Origin: Sulfurospirillum halorespirans DSM 13726
GTDB lineage: Bacteria; Campylobacterota; Campylobacteria; Campylobacterales; Sulfurospirillaceae
Direction: 5' to 3'
NCBI RefSeq assembly: GCF_001723605.1
Contig: NZ_CP017111.1
Coordinates: 2,852,001-2,916,000, forward strand
DNA length: 64,000 nucleotides
A program made the position numbers and the translations under genes. The notes below the pieces were generated by a model. The model searched no databases. It was not told where the DNA came from and worked only from the letters and a program-made list of their open reading frames with translations. Shown in pieces: positions 18,095 to 26,248 of this stretch (position 1 is its first letter; each line of letters opens with the position of its first letter).

Positions 18095-18552
18095 TTTTTC
18101 TCCTTGTTTGCTCTGTATTCGTCTAAAAATTCTTTGGCATTGTCACCGCGCAAAAAGTCTGCCGTTTTTAGCAGCCCATCATTGAGGTATTTTGCGTTGT
18201 AGCCGTTTTGCACCAGAAAGAGGCGCGCGATGTTTGACCTGTCATTATGTGGGCAGGCTGTGATGATGAGCTTATCTTTGGGCAATTCATTTAGGCGTTT
18301 TTGTAGCTCGTTTAGCGGAATATTTATGGCAAAATTCATGTGCCAGACCTCAAACTCTTCACGAAACCTCACATCAACTAAAATCGCCTTGCCCTCTTCG
18401 ATCAGTACAAGCATATCGGGCGTTTTGATCTTCATCGTTTCGCGTTCTTTATAATCGAATTTTGAGAGATACTCCTCAAAACTCATGTTTTTCAGCTCTG
18501 CCGCATTGACTAAGCCTACCAATGCCAACACGGTAAAAATCATTTTTTTCAT
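18091..18552 (-). CDS. Exported rhodanese-domain protein
   Basis: A 153-residue single-domain rhodanese with a signal peptide (MKKMIFTVLALVGLVNAAE). The family pattern is seen in AILVDVRFREEFEVWHM and in the catalytic loop ITACPHNDRSNIARLF, where Cys begins the loop. Rhodaneses carry sulfur as persulfide. Its place between a permease and a small thioredoxin suggests periplasmic thiol or metalloid chemistry. Substrate unknown. Confidence 0.85.
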   Translation of the reverse strand: MKKMIFTVLALVGLVNAAELKNMSFEEYLSKFDYKERETMKIKTPDMLVLIEEGKAILVDVRFREEFEVWHMNFAINIPLNELQKRLNELPKDKLIITACPHNDRSNIARLFLVQNGYNAKYLNDGLLKTADFLRGDNAKEFLDEYRANKEKK

Positions 18553-18560
18553 TTTAACTC

Positions 18561-19526
18561 CTATAAAATCGCATTAAACAGATACCCAATTCCCATAATA
18601 CCCACCGCGACGATGCCAAAAAAGGTCGCAATGAGCTTTACATGTAAAATGCGCTTCAAGATCATCGCTTCAGGCAGACTCAAAGCCGTGATCGCCATCA
18701 TAAAGCTCAGCGCCGTGCCAAGAGGCATGCCTTTAGAGGTCAAAACCTCGATCAACGGCATGACGCCCGCAGCATTGGAGTACATCGGAACACCCAGTAA
18801 AACCGCCAAAGGCACACTGTACCACGCATCGCTTCCTGCATATTTCACGATGAATTCTGTCGGAACATAGCCATGAATAAACGCTCCAATACCCACACCA
18901 ATCATCACATACAGATAGATTTTTTGCAAAATATCCATCGTGTACGCCCATGACTCTTTCACCCTTTTTTGCATCGTCATCTTAATCTCGACATCTTCCA
19001 AATCGCCACTCATCGGCACAACAGGAATCAGCACGTATTTTTCCATACCCAGCTTACCCACGATAAACCCGCCAATGATGGCGACCAAAAGCCCAAATCC
19101 GATGTACAGTGCTGTGATTTTCCAGCCAAAAAGCCCAAACAGAAGTGCGATCGCCACTTCGTTATTCATCGGACTTGAGATCAAAAAGCTAAAGGTGATG
19201 CCAAGTGGAATCCGCGCTTGCATAAACCCTAAAAAAAGCGGTATCGCCGAACAGCTGCAAAACGGCGTGATGATGCCAAAAAGAGCCGCCAAGATATTGC
19301 CTGTAAACTCACTTTTACCTTGCAGATAAATCCTGACCTTATCGGTATTAAAATAGGTTCGCAAAAAACTTACCGCAAAAATAATCAGCACCAAAAGGAT
19401 GTAAATCTTCACCGTATCGAAGATAAAAAAGTGCAACGCTTGTGCTTTTTGCGTGCTCGCATCCAGTCCTAAAAGCCCGTATACCAGAGTATCAACCATT
19501 TTTTCCCACAGATCAAACATCTTCAT
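18561..19526 (-). CDS. ArsP-like permease (PF03773 family)
   Basis: A 321-residue inner-membrane permease with about eight TM segments. The conserved loop TPFCSCSAIPLFLGF and SSPMNNEVAIALL match the family that includes Campylobacter ArsP, an exporter of trivalent organoarsenicals. The paired cysteines of FCSCS are the proposed metalloid-binding thiols. Context supports arsenic: downstream thiol proteins, upstream CcdA, ArsC and ArsB. A second ATG two codons in has better ribosome-site spacing. Confidence 0.82.
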   Translation of the reverse strand: MKMFDLWEKMVDTLVYGLLGLDASTQKAQALHFFIFDTVKIYILLVLIIFAVSFLRTYFNTDKVRIYLQGKSEFTGNILAALFGIITPFCSCSAIPLFLGFMQARIPLGITFSFLISSPMNNEVAIALLFGLFGWKITALYIGFGLLVAIIGGFIVGKLGMEKYVLIPVVPMSGDLEDVEIKMTMQKRVKESWAYTMDILQKIYLYVMIGVGIGAFIHGYVPTEFIVKYAGSDAWYSVPLAVLLGVPMYSNAAGVMPLIEVLTSKGMPLGTALSFMMAITALSLPEAMILKRILHVKLIATFFGIVAVGIMGIGYLFNAIL

Positions 19527-19531
19527 ACTCC

Positions 19532-19972
19532 TTAAAAAATAACGTTTTGCGCTTTAAGCTTAGCGATCAATTGTTCATAATTCACAGCACCTATATGTCG
19601 ATCAGACTCCGTGCCCTTAGCATCGAGGTAAATTTGTGTTGGAATCATCTGTATTCTATAATCACGCGTCGCTGGTTGGTCATTGTAAACCTCTACAAAA
19701 TAGATCGCACTTTGCGGATACTCTTGTTTCGCGCGGTACAACAATTTTCCCATCTCCACACATGAAGCACAACTGGTAGAGCCAAACTCAACAAGCATCG
19801 GTGTTTTACCGATGTTAGGAGCGATCTGCGCGTACGGCGTTGCTTCTAACATCGCTGAAGCCTCTTGAGTCTTTTTCAAAGGCGACGCGATAGGCGTTTT
19901 GGATTCTACTTTTGCCTCACCACACCCGACTAAAAGAAGCGTTAAAACCACTAAAATAATCTTTTTTTTCAT
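19532..19972 (-). CDS. Thioredoxin-like lipoprotein
   Basis: A 146-residue lipoprotein with lipobox LLLVGCG (signal in MKKKIILVVLTLLLVGC) and a thioredoxin fold. The active site is SCASCVEMGKLL, a CASC motif, and the cis-proline is in QMIPTQIYLD. The open frame extends further upstream into ccdA, but the start at 19972 gives the signal sequence and has GGAAAAAAG just before it. CcdA, encoded immediately upstream, probably supplies its electrons. The partner substrate in the envelope is unknown. Confidence 0.85.
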   Translation of the reverse strand: MKKKIILVVLTLLLVGCGEAKVESKTPIASPLKKTQEASAMLEATPYAQIAPNIGKTPMLVEFGSTSCASCVEMGKLLYRAKQEYPQSAIYFVEVYNDQPATRDYRIQMIPTQIYLDAKGTESDRHIGAVNYEQLIAKLKAQNVIF

Positions 19973-19980
19973 CTTTTTTC

Positions 19981-20688
19981 CTAAAATACAAGATACGTTT
20001 GGTAGAGAAAATAAAAACCAATCCCCACCAAAATCACGATAAAAAAGCCATTGATAACGCGGCTCACCCTGCCTATTTTTTGACTTGAAACCACACTTTG
20101 TGTAAACCCAAGTGACGTTCCTGCCACCAAAAGCAACATGCCATGTCCTAGGGCAAATGCCAACACAAGCGCGTACGAATAAACCCAACCGCTTTGACTT
20201 GCAATGGTGATGATGGCAACCAACGGCGCCGACGCACAGGGTGTGCTCACCAGTCCAAAAATAAGCCCGATGATGACCGCACCCAAAAGTTTAAATCTCA
20301 AAAATTTGCGTGCCACTTTGTCTTTATCAAACCCTTGAATCCATCCAAGGGCATAAGCCACCACCGTAAATGTCGCAAGGGAAGCGAGCAGATACGCCCA
20401 AAAAGGCGCAAGGGAGAGCATCATGCCCATCTTGGAGACAAGCAGCATCAACAGTGAAAAGCTAATGACCAAACCTAAAACAAAAAGCAATGAGTATTGG
20501 TAAATAAAGACTTTTTTTTGCTTGGCGTTTAAATCTTGTGAAAGCCCCAAAACACTGCCTGCAAGCAGTGGCAAGGTAATGATGGAACACGGAGCCAAAG
20601 AGGTTAAAAGACCGATGCCAAACGAAGCAACAATCGCCCATGCCCCGAACTGCGAGGTCATTTCAATGAGTATCTGCTCCACATTCAT
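19981..20688 (-). CDS. ccdA: CcdA-type thiol electron transporter
   Basis: A 235-residue membrane protein of the CcdA/DsbD family with about six TM helices. The two redox cysteines lie in SLAPCSIITLPLLAG (near residue 33) and VSTPCASAPLVAI (near residue 152). It moves reducing power from cytoplasmic thioredoxin to the periplasm. Start overlaps the arsC stop (ATGA). Sitting between ArsC and a thioredoxin-like lipoprotein, it links arsenic and thiol functions here. Confidence 0.9.
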   Translation of the reverse strand: MNVEQILIEMTSQFGAWAIVASFGIGLLTSLAPCSIITLPLLAGSVLGLSQDLNAKQKKVFIYQYSLLFVLGLVISFSLLMLLVSKMGMMLSLAPFWAYLLASLATFTVVAYALGWIQGFDKDKVARKFLRFKLLGAVIIGLIFGLVSTPCASAPLVAIITIASQSGWVYSYALVLAFALGHGMLLLVAGTSLGFTQSVVSSQKIGRVSRVINGFFIVILVGIGFYFLYQTYLVF

Positions 20689-21083
20689 GAGAGTTTTTCT
20701 GCAATAATCGGCAAGAGTTCTGCTTCAATCGCTTTACATGTAAGAATAAAAGCCCCGTAATCTTTGCCATCAGGATCGGAAAACCCCACATGAATTTTAG
20801 GAATGGGTTTAGGGAACATCGGACAGGTTTCATTGGCATGATCGCACACGGTCACCACCAAATCAAAGTCAAGATGGATGACTTCATCCAATGCTTTAGA
20901 GTGATACGAATCATTCCAAATGCCCTCTTCTTCTAAAACTCTTTTCGCATAAGCATTCACTTTGCCACTGGCACGCACACCCGCACTGTAGGCTTCAATG
21001 CCTTCTAATTTGGCATTGACCAATGCCTCGGCGATGATGCTTCGACAACTATTTCCCGTACATAAAATCAACACTTTTTTCAT
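20685..21083 (-). CDS. arsC: Thioredoxin-coupled arsenate reductase
   Basis: Reduces arsenate to arsenite in the cytoplasm. The 132-residue protein has the low-molecular-weight phosphatase P-loop LCTGNSCRS (Cys near residue 8) and the redox pair in TVCDHANETCPMFP, matching the Cys10/Cys82/Cys89 relay of Staphylococcus-type ArsC. It is coupled to ccdA by overlap. A second enzyme of the same type lies at 22.5 kb. Confidence 0.92.
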   Translation of the reverse strand: MKKVLILCTGNSCRSIIAEALVNAKLEGIEAYSAGVRASGKVNAYAKRVLEEEGIWNDSYHSKALDEVIHLDFDLVVTVCDHANETCPMFPKPIPKIHVGFSDPDGKDYGAFILTCKAIEAELLPIIAEKLS

Positions 21084-21145
21084 TTTTTTCCTTTACATGT
21101 AACCATGGTAAAAAACGTCTAATCCTTGTGGACGCTCATTTCTTT

Positions 21146-22396
21146 TTAAAGCGTTAATAAAACCAACAACAGCACCGGTGGCGTGATGATAAGACCGAAC
21201 TTTGAGTACTGCCAAAAGCTTATTTTCACCCCTTTTTGAGCCAAAACATGCAACCATAAAAGCGTCGCCAAAGAGCCAAACGGCGTCATTTTAGGGCCTA
21301 AGTTACATCCGATGATGTTAGCGTAGGCTAACGCGGTATTGGGGATGTCGTGTAAGGCGATGTCCATGATCATGACAGTGGGCATATTGTTCATCACAGC
21401 ACTTAAGAAAGCTGAAATAAACCCTGTTCCGATAATGGCGATCGTGTCGCCTCTGGTATTTAAATCTTTGAGGATGATGGTCAAATGCTCGGTCAATCCT
21501 GCATTTTTAAGCCCGTACACCACGATGTAAAGCCCGATGCTAAACCAGACCACTTGCCACGGCGCCGAGGTGATGATACGCCTAGGATGCACCACTTTAA
21601 ACGCATTGGCAATGAGTAAAAAGAGCAGTGCTCCACCCAAAGCAAAGACCGAAATAGGCAGATGGTACGCATCGCCCACAAAATAGCTTCCCAAAAGCAG
21701 TGCTAAAAAGAGCCATGAGAGATAAAACAGTGGTTTGCTTTTAAGAACCTCATCGGGATGTTTCAGCAAGGAGAGATCCACACGTGCGACAATATCTTTG
21801 CGCAAAAAGAGCCATAAAAACACGATAGAGATGAGCGTGCTCGCCACATAAGGCACAAACATCACGCTTAAATACTCTGCAAAACCGATGTGAAAGTAGT
21901 TGGCGGTGACGATGTTCGTGAGGTTTGAAAAGACAAACGGAAGTGAAGCCGAATCGCTGATAAACCCACCCGCGAGCAAAAAGGCGATAATCGCTTTCGC
22001 TCCCAGCTTTAAAATGCGCATCTGTGCGAGCAAAATAGGTGTTAAGATCAGCGCGGCACCGTCATTAGCAAAGAGTGCCGAGATGAACGAGCCTAAGAGA
22101 ATAGAATAGACAAACATCAGATGACCATTGCCACCCGAGAGTTTTGCCATCTGTATCGCACACCACTCAAAAAAGCCGATCTCATCAAGTACCATGGAGA
22201 GGATAATAATCCCAATAAACGCCAAAGTAGCATCCCAAACGATGCTGGTGACCACAAGCACATCCGCAAAACTCACAACACCCACCACCAAGGCAATCAC
22301 AGCGCCTAAAACAGCGGTCGTGCCGATTTGCAAACCTTTGGGTTGCCAGATGACAAACACCAAGGTCGTTAAAAATAAAAGCGAGGCTAAAATCAT
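21146..22396 (-). CDS. arsB: ArsB/NhaD-family permease
   Basis: A 416-residue ion-transporter superfamily permease with about eleven TM helices, expected to export arsenite. Recognisable stretches include ALFANDGAALILTPILL, MNNMPTVMIMD and GPKMTPFGSLATLLWLHVL, typical of ArsB. Position next to ArsC supports arsenite over sodium or citrate as the substrate. The upstream gap (22397-22517) carries a strong ArsR-like inverted repeat. Confidence 0.88.
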   Translation of the reverse strand: MILASLLFLTTLVFVIWQPKGLQIGTTAVLGAVIALVVGVVSFADVLVVTSIVWDATLAFIGIIILSMVLDEIGFFEWCAIQMAKLSGGNGHLMFVYSILLGSFISALFANDGAALILTPILLAQMRILKLGAKAIIAFLLAGGFISDSASLPFVFSNLTNIVTANYFHIGFAEYLSVMFVPYVASTLISIVFLWLFLRKDIVARVDLSLLKHPDEVLKSKPLFYLSWLFLALLLGSYFVGDAYHLPISVFALGGALLFLLIANAFKVVHPRRIITSAPWQVVWFSIGLYIVVYGLKNAGLTEHLTIILKDLNTRGDTIAIIGTGFISAFLSAVMNNMPTVMIMDIALHDIPNTALAYANIIGCNLGPKMTPFGSLATLLWLHVLAQKGVKISFWQYSKFGLIITPPVLLLVLLTL

Positions 22397-22441
22397 GAAA
22401 TACCTTCGTCATTAAATCATTGCGACGAGTGTAACACAATG

Positions 22442-22477
22442 TCTCTTTAATATCAAGATATATTGATGTTAAAGAGA
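22442..22477. promoter_or_regulatory. ArsR-family-like operator upstream of arsB
   Basis: A 36-bp inverted repeat: arms 22442-22456 and 22463-22477 match at 14 of 15 positions around a 6-bp centre. The inner part reads ATCAA-N6-TTGAT, which resembles ArsR/SmtB-family binding sites. It lies 46 bp before the arsB start, on the path of the minus-strand ars genes. No arsR gene is in this window. Confidence 0.6.
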
Positions 22478-22517
22478 TGAATCATTCCAGAGCAAAAACG
22501 CATTTTAAATGATGCGT

Positions 22518-22949
22518 TTAGTAGTGCGTTTCAGCCATCTCAATAAACGCTAAAACCGCTGCTTTAATCTCTTCTTTGACCACTCTGGTTTGCGCTAAAT
22601 TCTCTTCATACGTTCCCATAAACTGACTAGGGTCTTTAAAACTCCAATGAATACGACTTGTTTGACCTGGGAAAATAGGACATCGTTCGCTATTGCCCTC
22701 ATCGCACACGGTGACGACATAATGAAATAATTTTCCATTTTTAAACAAATCAAACACCGATTGCGTTTGCTTGTTTGCGATATCAATCCCCTCTTCTTTA
22801 AGTATTTCAACCGCGAGAGGGTTTACAATGCCAGGCTCCAACCCTGCACTTTGAGCGTTAAATTTCTCTCCGCCGTATTTTCTAAGAAGCTCCTCCGCCA
22901 TTTGACTGCGCGCACTGTTGTGAATACATACAAATAAAACCTTGATCAT
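22518..22949 (-). CDS. arsC: Second thioredoxin-type arsenate reductase
   Basis: About 143 residues starting at MIKVLFVCIHNSARSQM. The P-loop CIHNSARS and the redox pair TVCDEGNSERCPIFPG show the same chemistry as the other ArsC, but the two proteins differ clearly and are paralogues, not a recent duplication. The open frame extends upstream to 23003, but AAGGAGAG directly before the double ATG at 22952/22949 fixes the start. It lies upstream of the operator and so may be controlled separately from arsB. Confidence 0.9.
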   Translation of the reverse strand: MIKVLFVCIHNSARSQMAEELLRKYGGEKFNAQSAGLEPGIVNPLAVEILKEEGIDIANKQTQSVFDLFKNGKLFHYVVTVCDEGNSERCPIFPGQTSRIHWSFKDPSQFMGTYEENLAQTRVVKEEIKAAVLAFIEMAETHY

Positions 22950-23246
22950 CATCTCTCCTTTTCCTTTTGCAAGTGCGCAAAGCTTACATAAGAAAATATA
23001 CAAAATGGTTACAACGCTTTGCCTGTGTAAAAATGTGACCTAAAAATGACGAAAAAAAGTTAAAACTCATTTTACATGTAAACAAAAGTAATACAGCCTA
23101 CACATAATTACGCACTCTTTGCTTACATGTAAACATAAAAAGCGTTTTAACATAACAAATATTTATAGTTTAACTTTTGATTTTTAGATTTTATTTATCT
23201 AAAACGCTCTAATCTAAGAAGGACAACATCCCGTAAGGAGAAACAT
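22950..23246. other. 297-bp intergenic region upstream of aioBA
   Basis: No gene seen. It holds two TTACATGTAA palindromes 51 bp apart (23071 and 23122) and an AT-rich inverted repeat (TTTTAGAT at 23182-23189 with ATCTAAAA at 23197-23204, 7-nt centre) that could be an operator for the arsenite oxidase genes. No sigma-54 site is visible. The aioB ribosome site AAGGAG ends the region. Confidence 0.5.
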
Positions 23247-23732
23247 ATGGAGATCGTAGAAGTACAACAAACGAGACGAGAATTTTTTAAATTCTCAGCT
23301 TTGGGACTTGGCGCAGTTGTGGCTACCCCAGCACTCATTGCAGGTGATGCACACCCTTCAATGTCTGTGTATGGTGGTTACACAAAAAATAGAGTTGGCT
23401 CCTTAGCGCAACTCAAAAAAGCGGGAGAACTTGATTTTTCCTACCCTGATGAGAGTGCATTGTGTAAAGCTGTGTATGTCAATAATGAGGTCAAAGCCTA
23501 CAGCATTATCTGCACCCATAAAGGCTGTCCAACGATCTACAACAAACAAAAAGCGATGTTTGAGTGCCCCTGTCATTTCACCAAATATGACGCAAAAAAT
23601 AACGGACAAATGGTTATTGGTCAGGCAACAGGAGCCCTTCCGCGTGTCCTTTTAGAGATCAGTGGCGATGACATCTTTGCTATTGGCGTCGATGGCCTTA
23701 TTTTTGGCCGTATTAACAACACTGTAGGTTAA
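23247..23732 (+). CDS. aioB: Arsenite oxidase small (Rieske) subunit
   Basis: A 161-residue Rieske [2Fe-2S] protein. A twin-arginine signal (TRREFFKFSALGLGAV) at the N-terminus should carry the folded heterodimer out through Tat. Ligands appear as CTHKGC (Cys and His plus a disulfide Cys) and CPCHF (disulfide Cys, then Cys and His), so the family's disulfide is present. It lies 10 nt before aioA. Electrons from arsenite would leave through this subunit, but no dedicated cytochrome is adjacent. It is slightly shorter than known AioB. Confidence 0.87.
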   Translation: MEIVEVQQTRREFFKFSALGLGAVVATPALIAGDAHPSMSVYGGYTKNRVGSLAQLKKAGELDFSYPDESALCKAVYVNNEVKAYSIICTHKGCPTIYNKQKAMFECPCHFTKYDAKNNGQMVIGQATGALPRVLLEISGDDIFAIGVDGLIFGRINNTVG

Positions 23733-23742
23733 GGAGAACACC

Positions 23743-26214
23743 ATGGCACTTACGTTAAACGATAGATTACCTATTCCTCATAAAAATGCGGAAGTCAAAA
23801 ATGTTACCTGTGAATTTTGCATCGTAGGATGTGGCTACAAATCTTATAAATGGCCTCTTGGAACCGAAGGAACATACAAAGACAATGCCCTTGGCATCGA
23901 TCTTTCACAACAGCAACCCACCTATGGTGACTGGTGCAGTGAACGAATGTTCAATACGATTACAGATCGTGATGGTAAAAAATACAACCTGATGGTCATC
24001 CCCGATAAAACGTGCGTCGTCAACGTCGGTCAAAACTCTGTGCGTGGCGGTATGATGGGGGTTTCAACCTTCAATGTAGCCAGCGCAACCAGAGACAGAC
24101 TCAAAGAGCCTCAAGTTTTTCGAGGTGGTATGCTGATGGAAAGCTCGTGGGAAGAAGCAACAACCATCATCGCAAAAGTGTATAAAAAAATCATCGATAA
24201 CGATGGCGCGGATGAAATCTCGCATAAAACCTTTGACCACGGTGGCGGTGGCGGTGGCTTTGAAAACACATGGGGTACTGGCAAGCTCTTTCACTCCGCC
24301 ATTGGCACCACATCGGCTTCGATTCACAACCGTCCTGCGTACAACTCTGAAGTGCATTCAAGCCGTGAAATGGGCGTGGGTGAGCTTAACAGCAGTTATT
24401 ATGACACGAGTATCTCCGATACGATGCTTGTCATTGGGTGCAATCCTTATGAGTGTCAAACGAACCTTTTCAACATTCACATGCAAGCCAATCTTGATGG
24501 CAGTACGCTTGAAGATAAAAAGAGAGAGTATGACAAAGGCGAGAGTCTGGGCAAAGGGAAAATCATCTTTATTGACCCTAGACGCACGGCGTCCATTACG
24601 AACTCGATTGCAATTGCAGGCAAAGAGAACGTACTTCATCTTCAGATCAAACCCGCTCAAGATATTACGCTCATGAACGCACTGGTGAGTTACATCATCG
24701 AGCAAGGTTGGGAAGCTAAAGAGTTCATCAAAAACCATACCGAAAACTTTGATGCGATGTACAAGGTCAATAAAGTCTCACTCGAATATGCCTCTTCAAT
24801 TACGAACATTAGCGTCGCTGACATCAAAAAAGCGGCGGAATGGATCGCTAAACCCAAACCAAGCGGTCACCGTCCTCGCAATGCAATTTACTATGAAAAA
24901 GGCATCATCTGGGGAATTAAGAATTACGAAAATGTTGCTTCCATCGTCAATTTAGCACTTCTTACGCACAGTGTGGGTCGTGTAGGAACGGGGGTCTGTC
25001 GCGCAGGTGGTCACCAAGAAGGCTACACGAGACCAGAGTATCATGGACCAAGCCGACAAAATCTTGCGGTCATTGATACCGACATTATCCAAGGCAAATA
25101 CCTTGTCTATTCAATCTGGGGAACCAACCCTTTTGGTCAGTCTATCGCGACACAACGCCTGAGAAATGCGGTAAATAAGCGCAGCCAAATCGTCAAAGAT
25201 GCGATCAACGGGTACCATGGAAACAACCTTGATGAACTCTGCGATATTATCTACAACGCATGTAAATCAGGCGGTCTTTTTGTCGTCGATATCGACATCT
25301 ACCCAACGCAATCGAGTGAGCGAGCCCACATTGTATTACCAGCGGCGACAACGATGGAGATGAACCTTACGTCCATGAGTGGTGAACGACGAATGCGTCT
25401 GTCTGAAAAAGTGATGGACGCACCAGGAACGGCTAAACCAGACTGTCTCATCGCAGCGGACATCGCCAATGCGCTTAAGGCAGAGTATCTTAAAGCTGGC
25501 AATAAAGAGATGGCAAAACGCTTTGAAGGCTTTGAGTGGAAAAATGAAGAAGATTCCTTCAAAGATGGTTTTGCAGGTCAAGGTTCAAAAATGGCAAGTC
25601 AAGGAGGTCCAACCGGAACGCTTGCTACGTATAAACTTCTGCGCGATGCGGGAAATAACGGCGTTCAACTCCCTATCGTCAAAGTGGACAATGGCAAACT
25701 TCTTGGCACACGCCTTCACTACACCGATGGTAAATTTGGTACGAAATCAGGTCGCGCAACGTTCTTACCAACACCACAACCTGCCATGCCAAAACAGGTC
25801 GCAAAACAGGTTAAACGGTACAAATACTGGGTCAATACCGGTCGTATCAACGAAGTCTGGCAGTCAAACTACCACACAGGTCGCCTTGAATTTACCGCCA
25901 AACGCTGGCCGATGGCGCCGCTTGAAGTCCATCCAAGTGATGCAAAAGAGCTTGGCATTACCAGTGGCGATATCGTTCAGCTAAATAACGACTATGGCTC
26001 CACACGCGCAATCGCGATTGTCACCGATGCGGTACGAAAAGGTGAAGTATTTGGTGCTTTTGGTTTCCAAAACTCCATCATTAACGATCTGTGTACCGAT
26101 TATGTCGATCCCGATACTAAAATTCCTTTCTACAAAGGAACAGCGGCCAATATCGTCAAAGTAGGACGAAGTGAGGGGCTTATCAAAGATATGACTTTCT
26201 TGGAACGCGCTTAA
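23743..26214 (+). CDS. aioA: Arsenite oxidase large (molybdopterin) subunit
   Basis: An 823-residue molybdenum oxidoreductase with no signal of its own, as in AioA exported with AioB. The N-terminal CEFCIVGCGYKSYKW (Cys-x2-Cys-x3-Cys, no fourth Cys) is the [3Fe-4S] site of arsenite oxidases. RVGTGVCRAGGHQEGYTRP and the VHSSREMGVGELNSSYYD region also look AioA-like. It would oxidise arsenite to arsenate in the periplasm. Length fits the family. Other molybdoenzymes usually show four cysteines here, which argues against formate dehydrogenase or nitrate reductase. Confidence 0.85.
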   Translation: MALTLNDRLPIPHKNAEVKNVTCEFCIVGCGYKSYKWPLGTEGTYKDNALGIDLSQQQPTYGDWCSERMFNTITDRDGKKYNLMVIPDKTCVVNVGQNSVRGGMMGVSTFNVASATRDRLKEPQVFRGGMLMESSWEEATTIIAKVYKKIIDNDGADEISHKTFDHGGGGGGFENTWGTGKLFHSAIGTTSASIHNRPAYNSEVHSSREMGVGELNSSYYDTSISDTMLVIGCNPYECQTNLFNIHMQANLDGSTLEDKKREYDKGESLGKGKIIFIDPRRTASITNSIAIAGKENVLHLQIKPAQDITLMNALVSYIIEQGWEAKEFIKNHTENFDAMYKVNKVSLEYASSITNISVADIKKAAEWIAKPKPSGHRPRNAIYYEKGIIWGIKNYENVASIVNLALLTHSVGRVGTGVCRAGGHQEGYTRPEYHGPSRQNLAVIDTDIIQGKYLVYSIWGTNPFGQSIATQRLRNAVNKRSQIVKDAINGYHGNNLDELCDIIYNACKSGGLFVVDIDIYPTQSSERAHIVLPAATTMEMNLTSMSGERRMRLSEKVMDAPGTAKPDCLIAADIANALKAEYLKAGNKEMAKRFEGFEWKNEEDSFKDGFAGQGSKMASQGGPTGTLATYKLLRDAGNNGVQLPIVKVDNGKLLGTRLHYTDGKFGTKSGRATFLPTPQPAMPKQVAKQVKRYKYWVNTGRINEVWQSNYHTGRLEFTAKRWPMAPLEVHPSDAKELGITSGDIVQLNNDYGSTRAIAIVTDAVRKGEVFGAFGFQNSIINDLCTDYVDPDTKIPFYKGTAANIVKVGRSEGLIKDMTFLERA

Positions 26215-26220
26215 AAGCTC

Positions 26221-26246
26221 TACGGAGTAGCTTAGGCTACTCCGTA
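26221..26246. terminator. Terminator between aioA and the outer-membrane protein gene
   Basis: A perfect 11-bp stem, TACGGAGTAGC (26221-26231) with GCTACTCCGTA (26236-26246), TTAG loop, AT-rich on both sides. It starts 6 nt after the aioA stop and ends 2 nt before the convergent gene's stop, so it likely works both ways. Confidence 0.85.
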
Positions 26247-26248
26247 AT

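Noticed and set aside
19973-20188. N-terminal extension of the thioredoxin-like lipoprotein
   Set aside because: The extra 72 residues overlap ccdA in another frame and would bury the lipoprotein signal; the start at 19972 is better.
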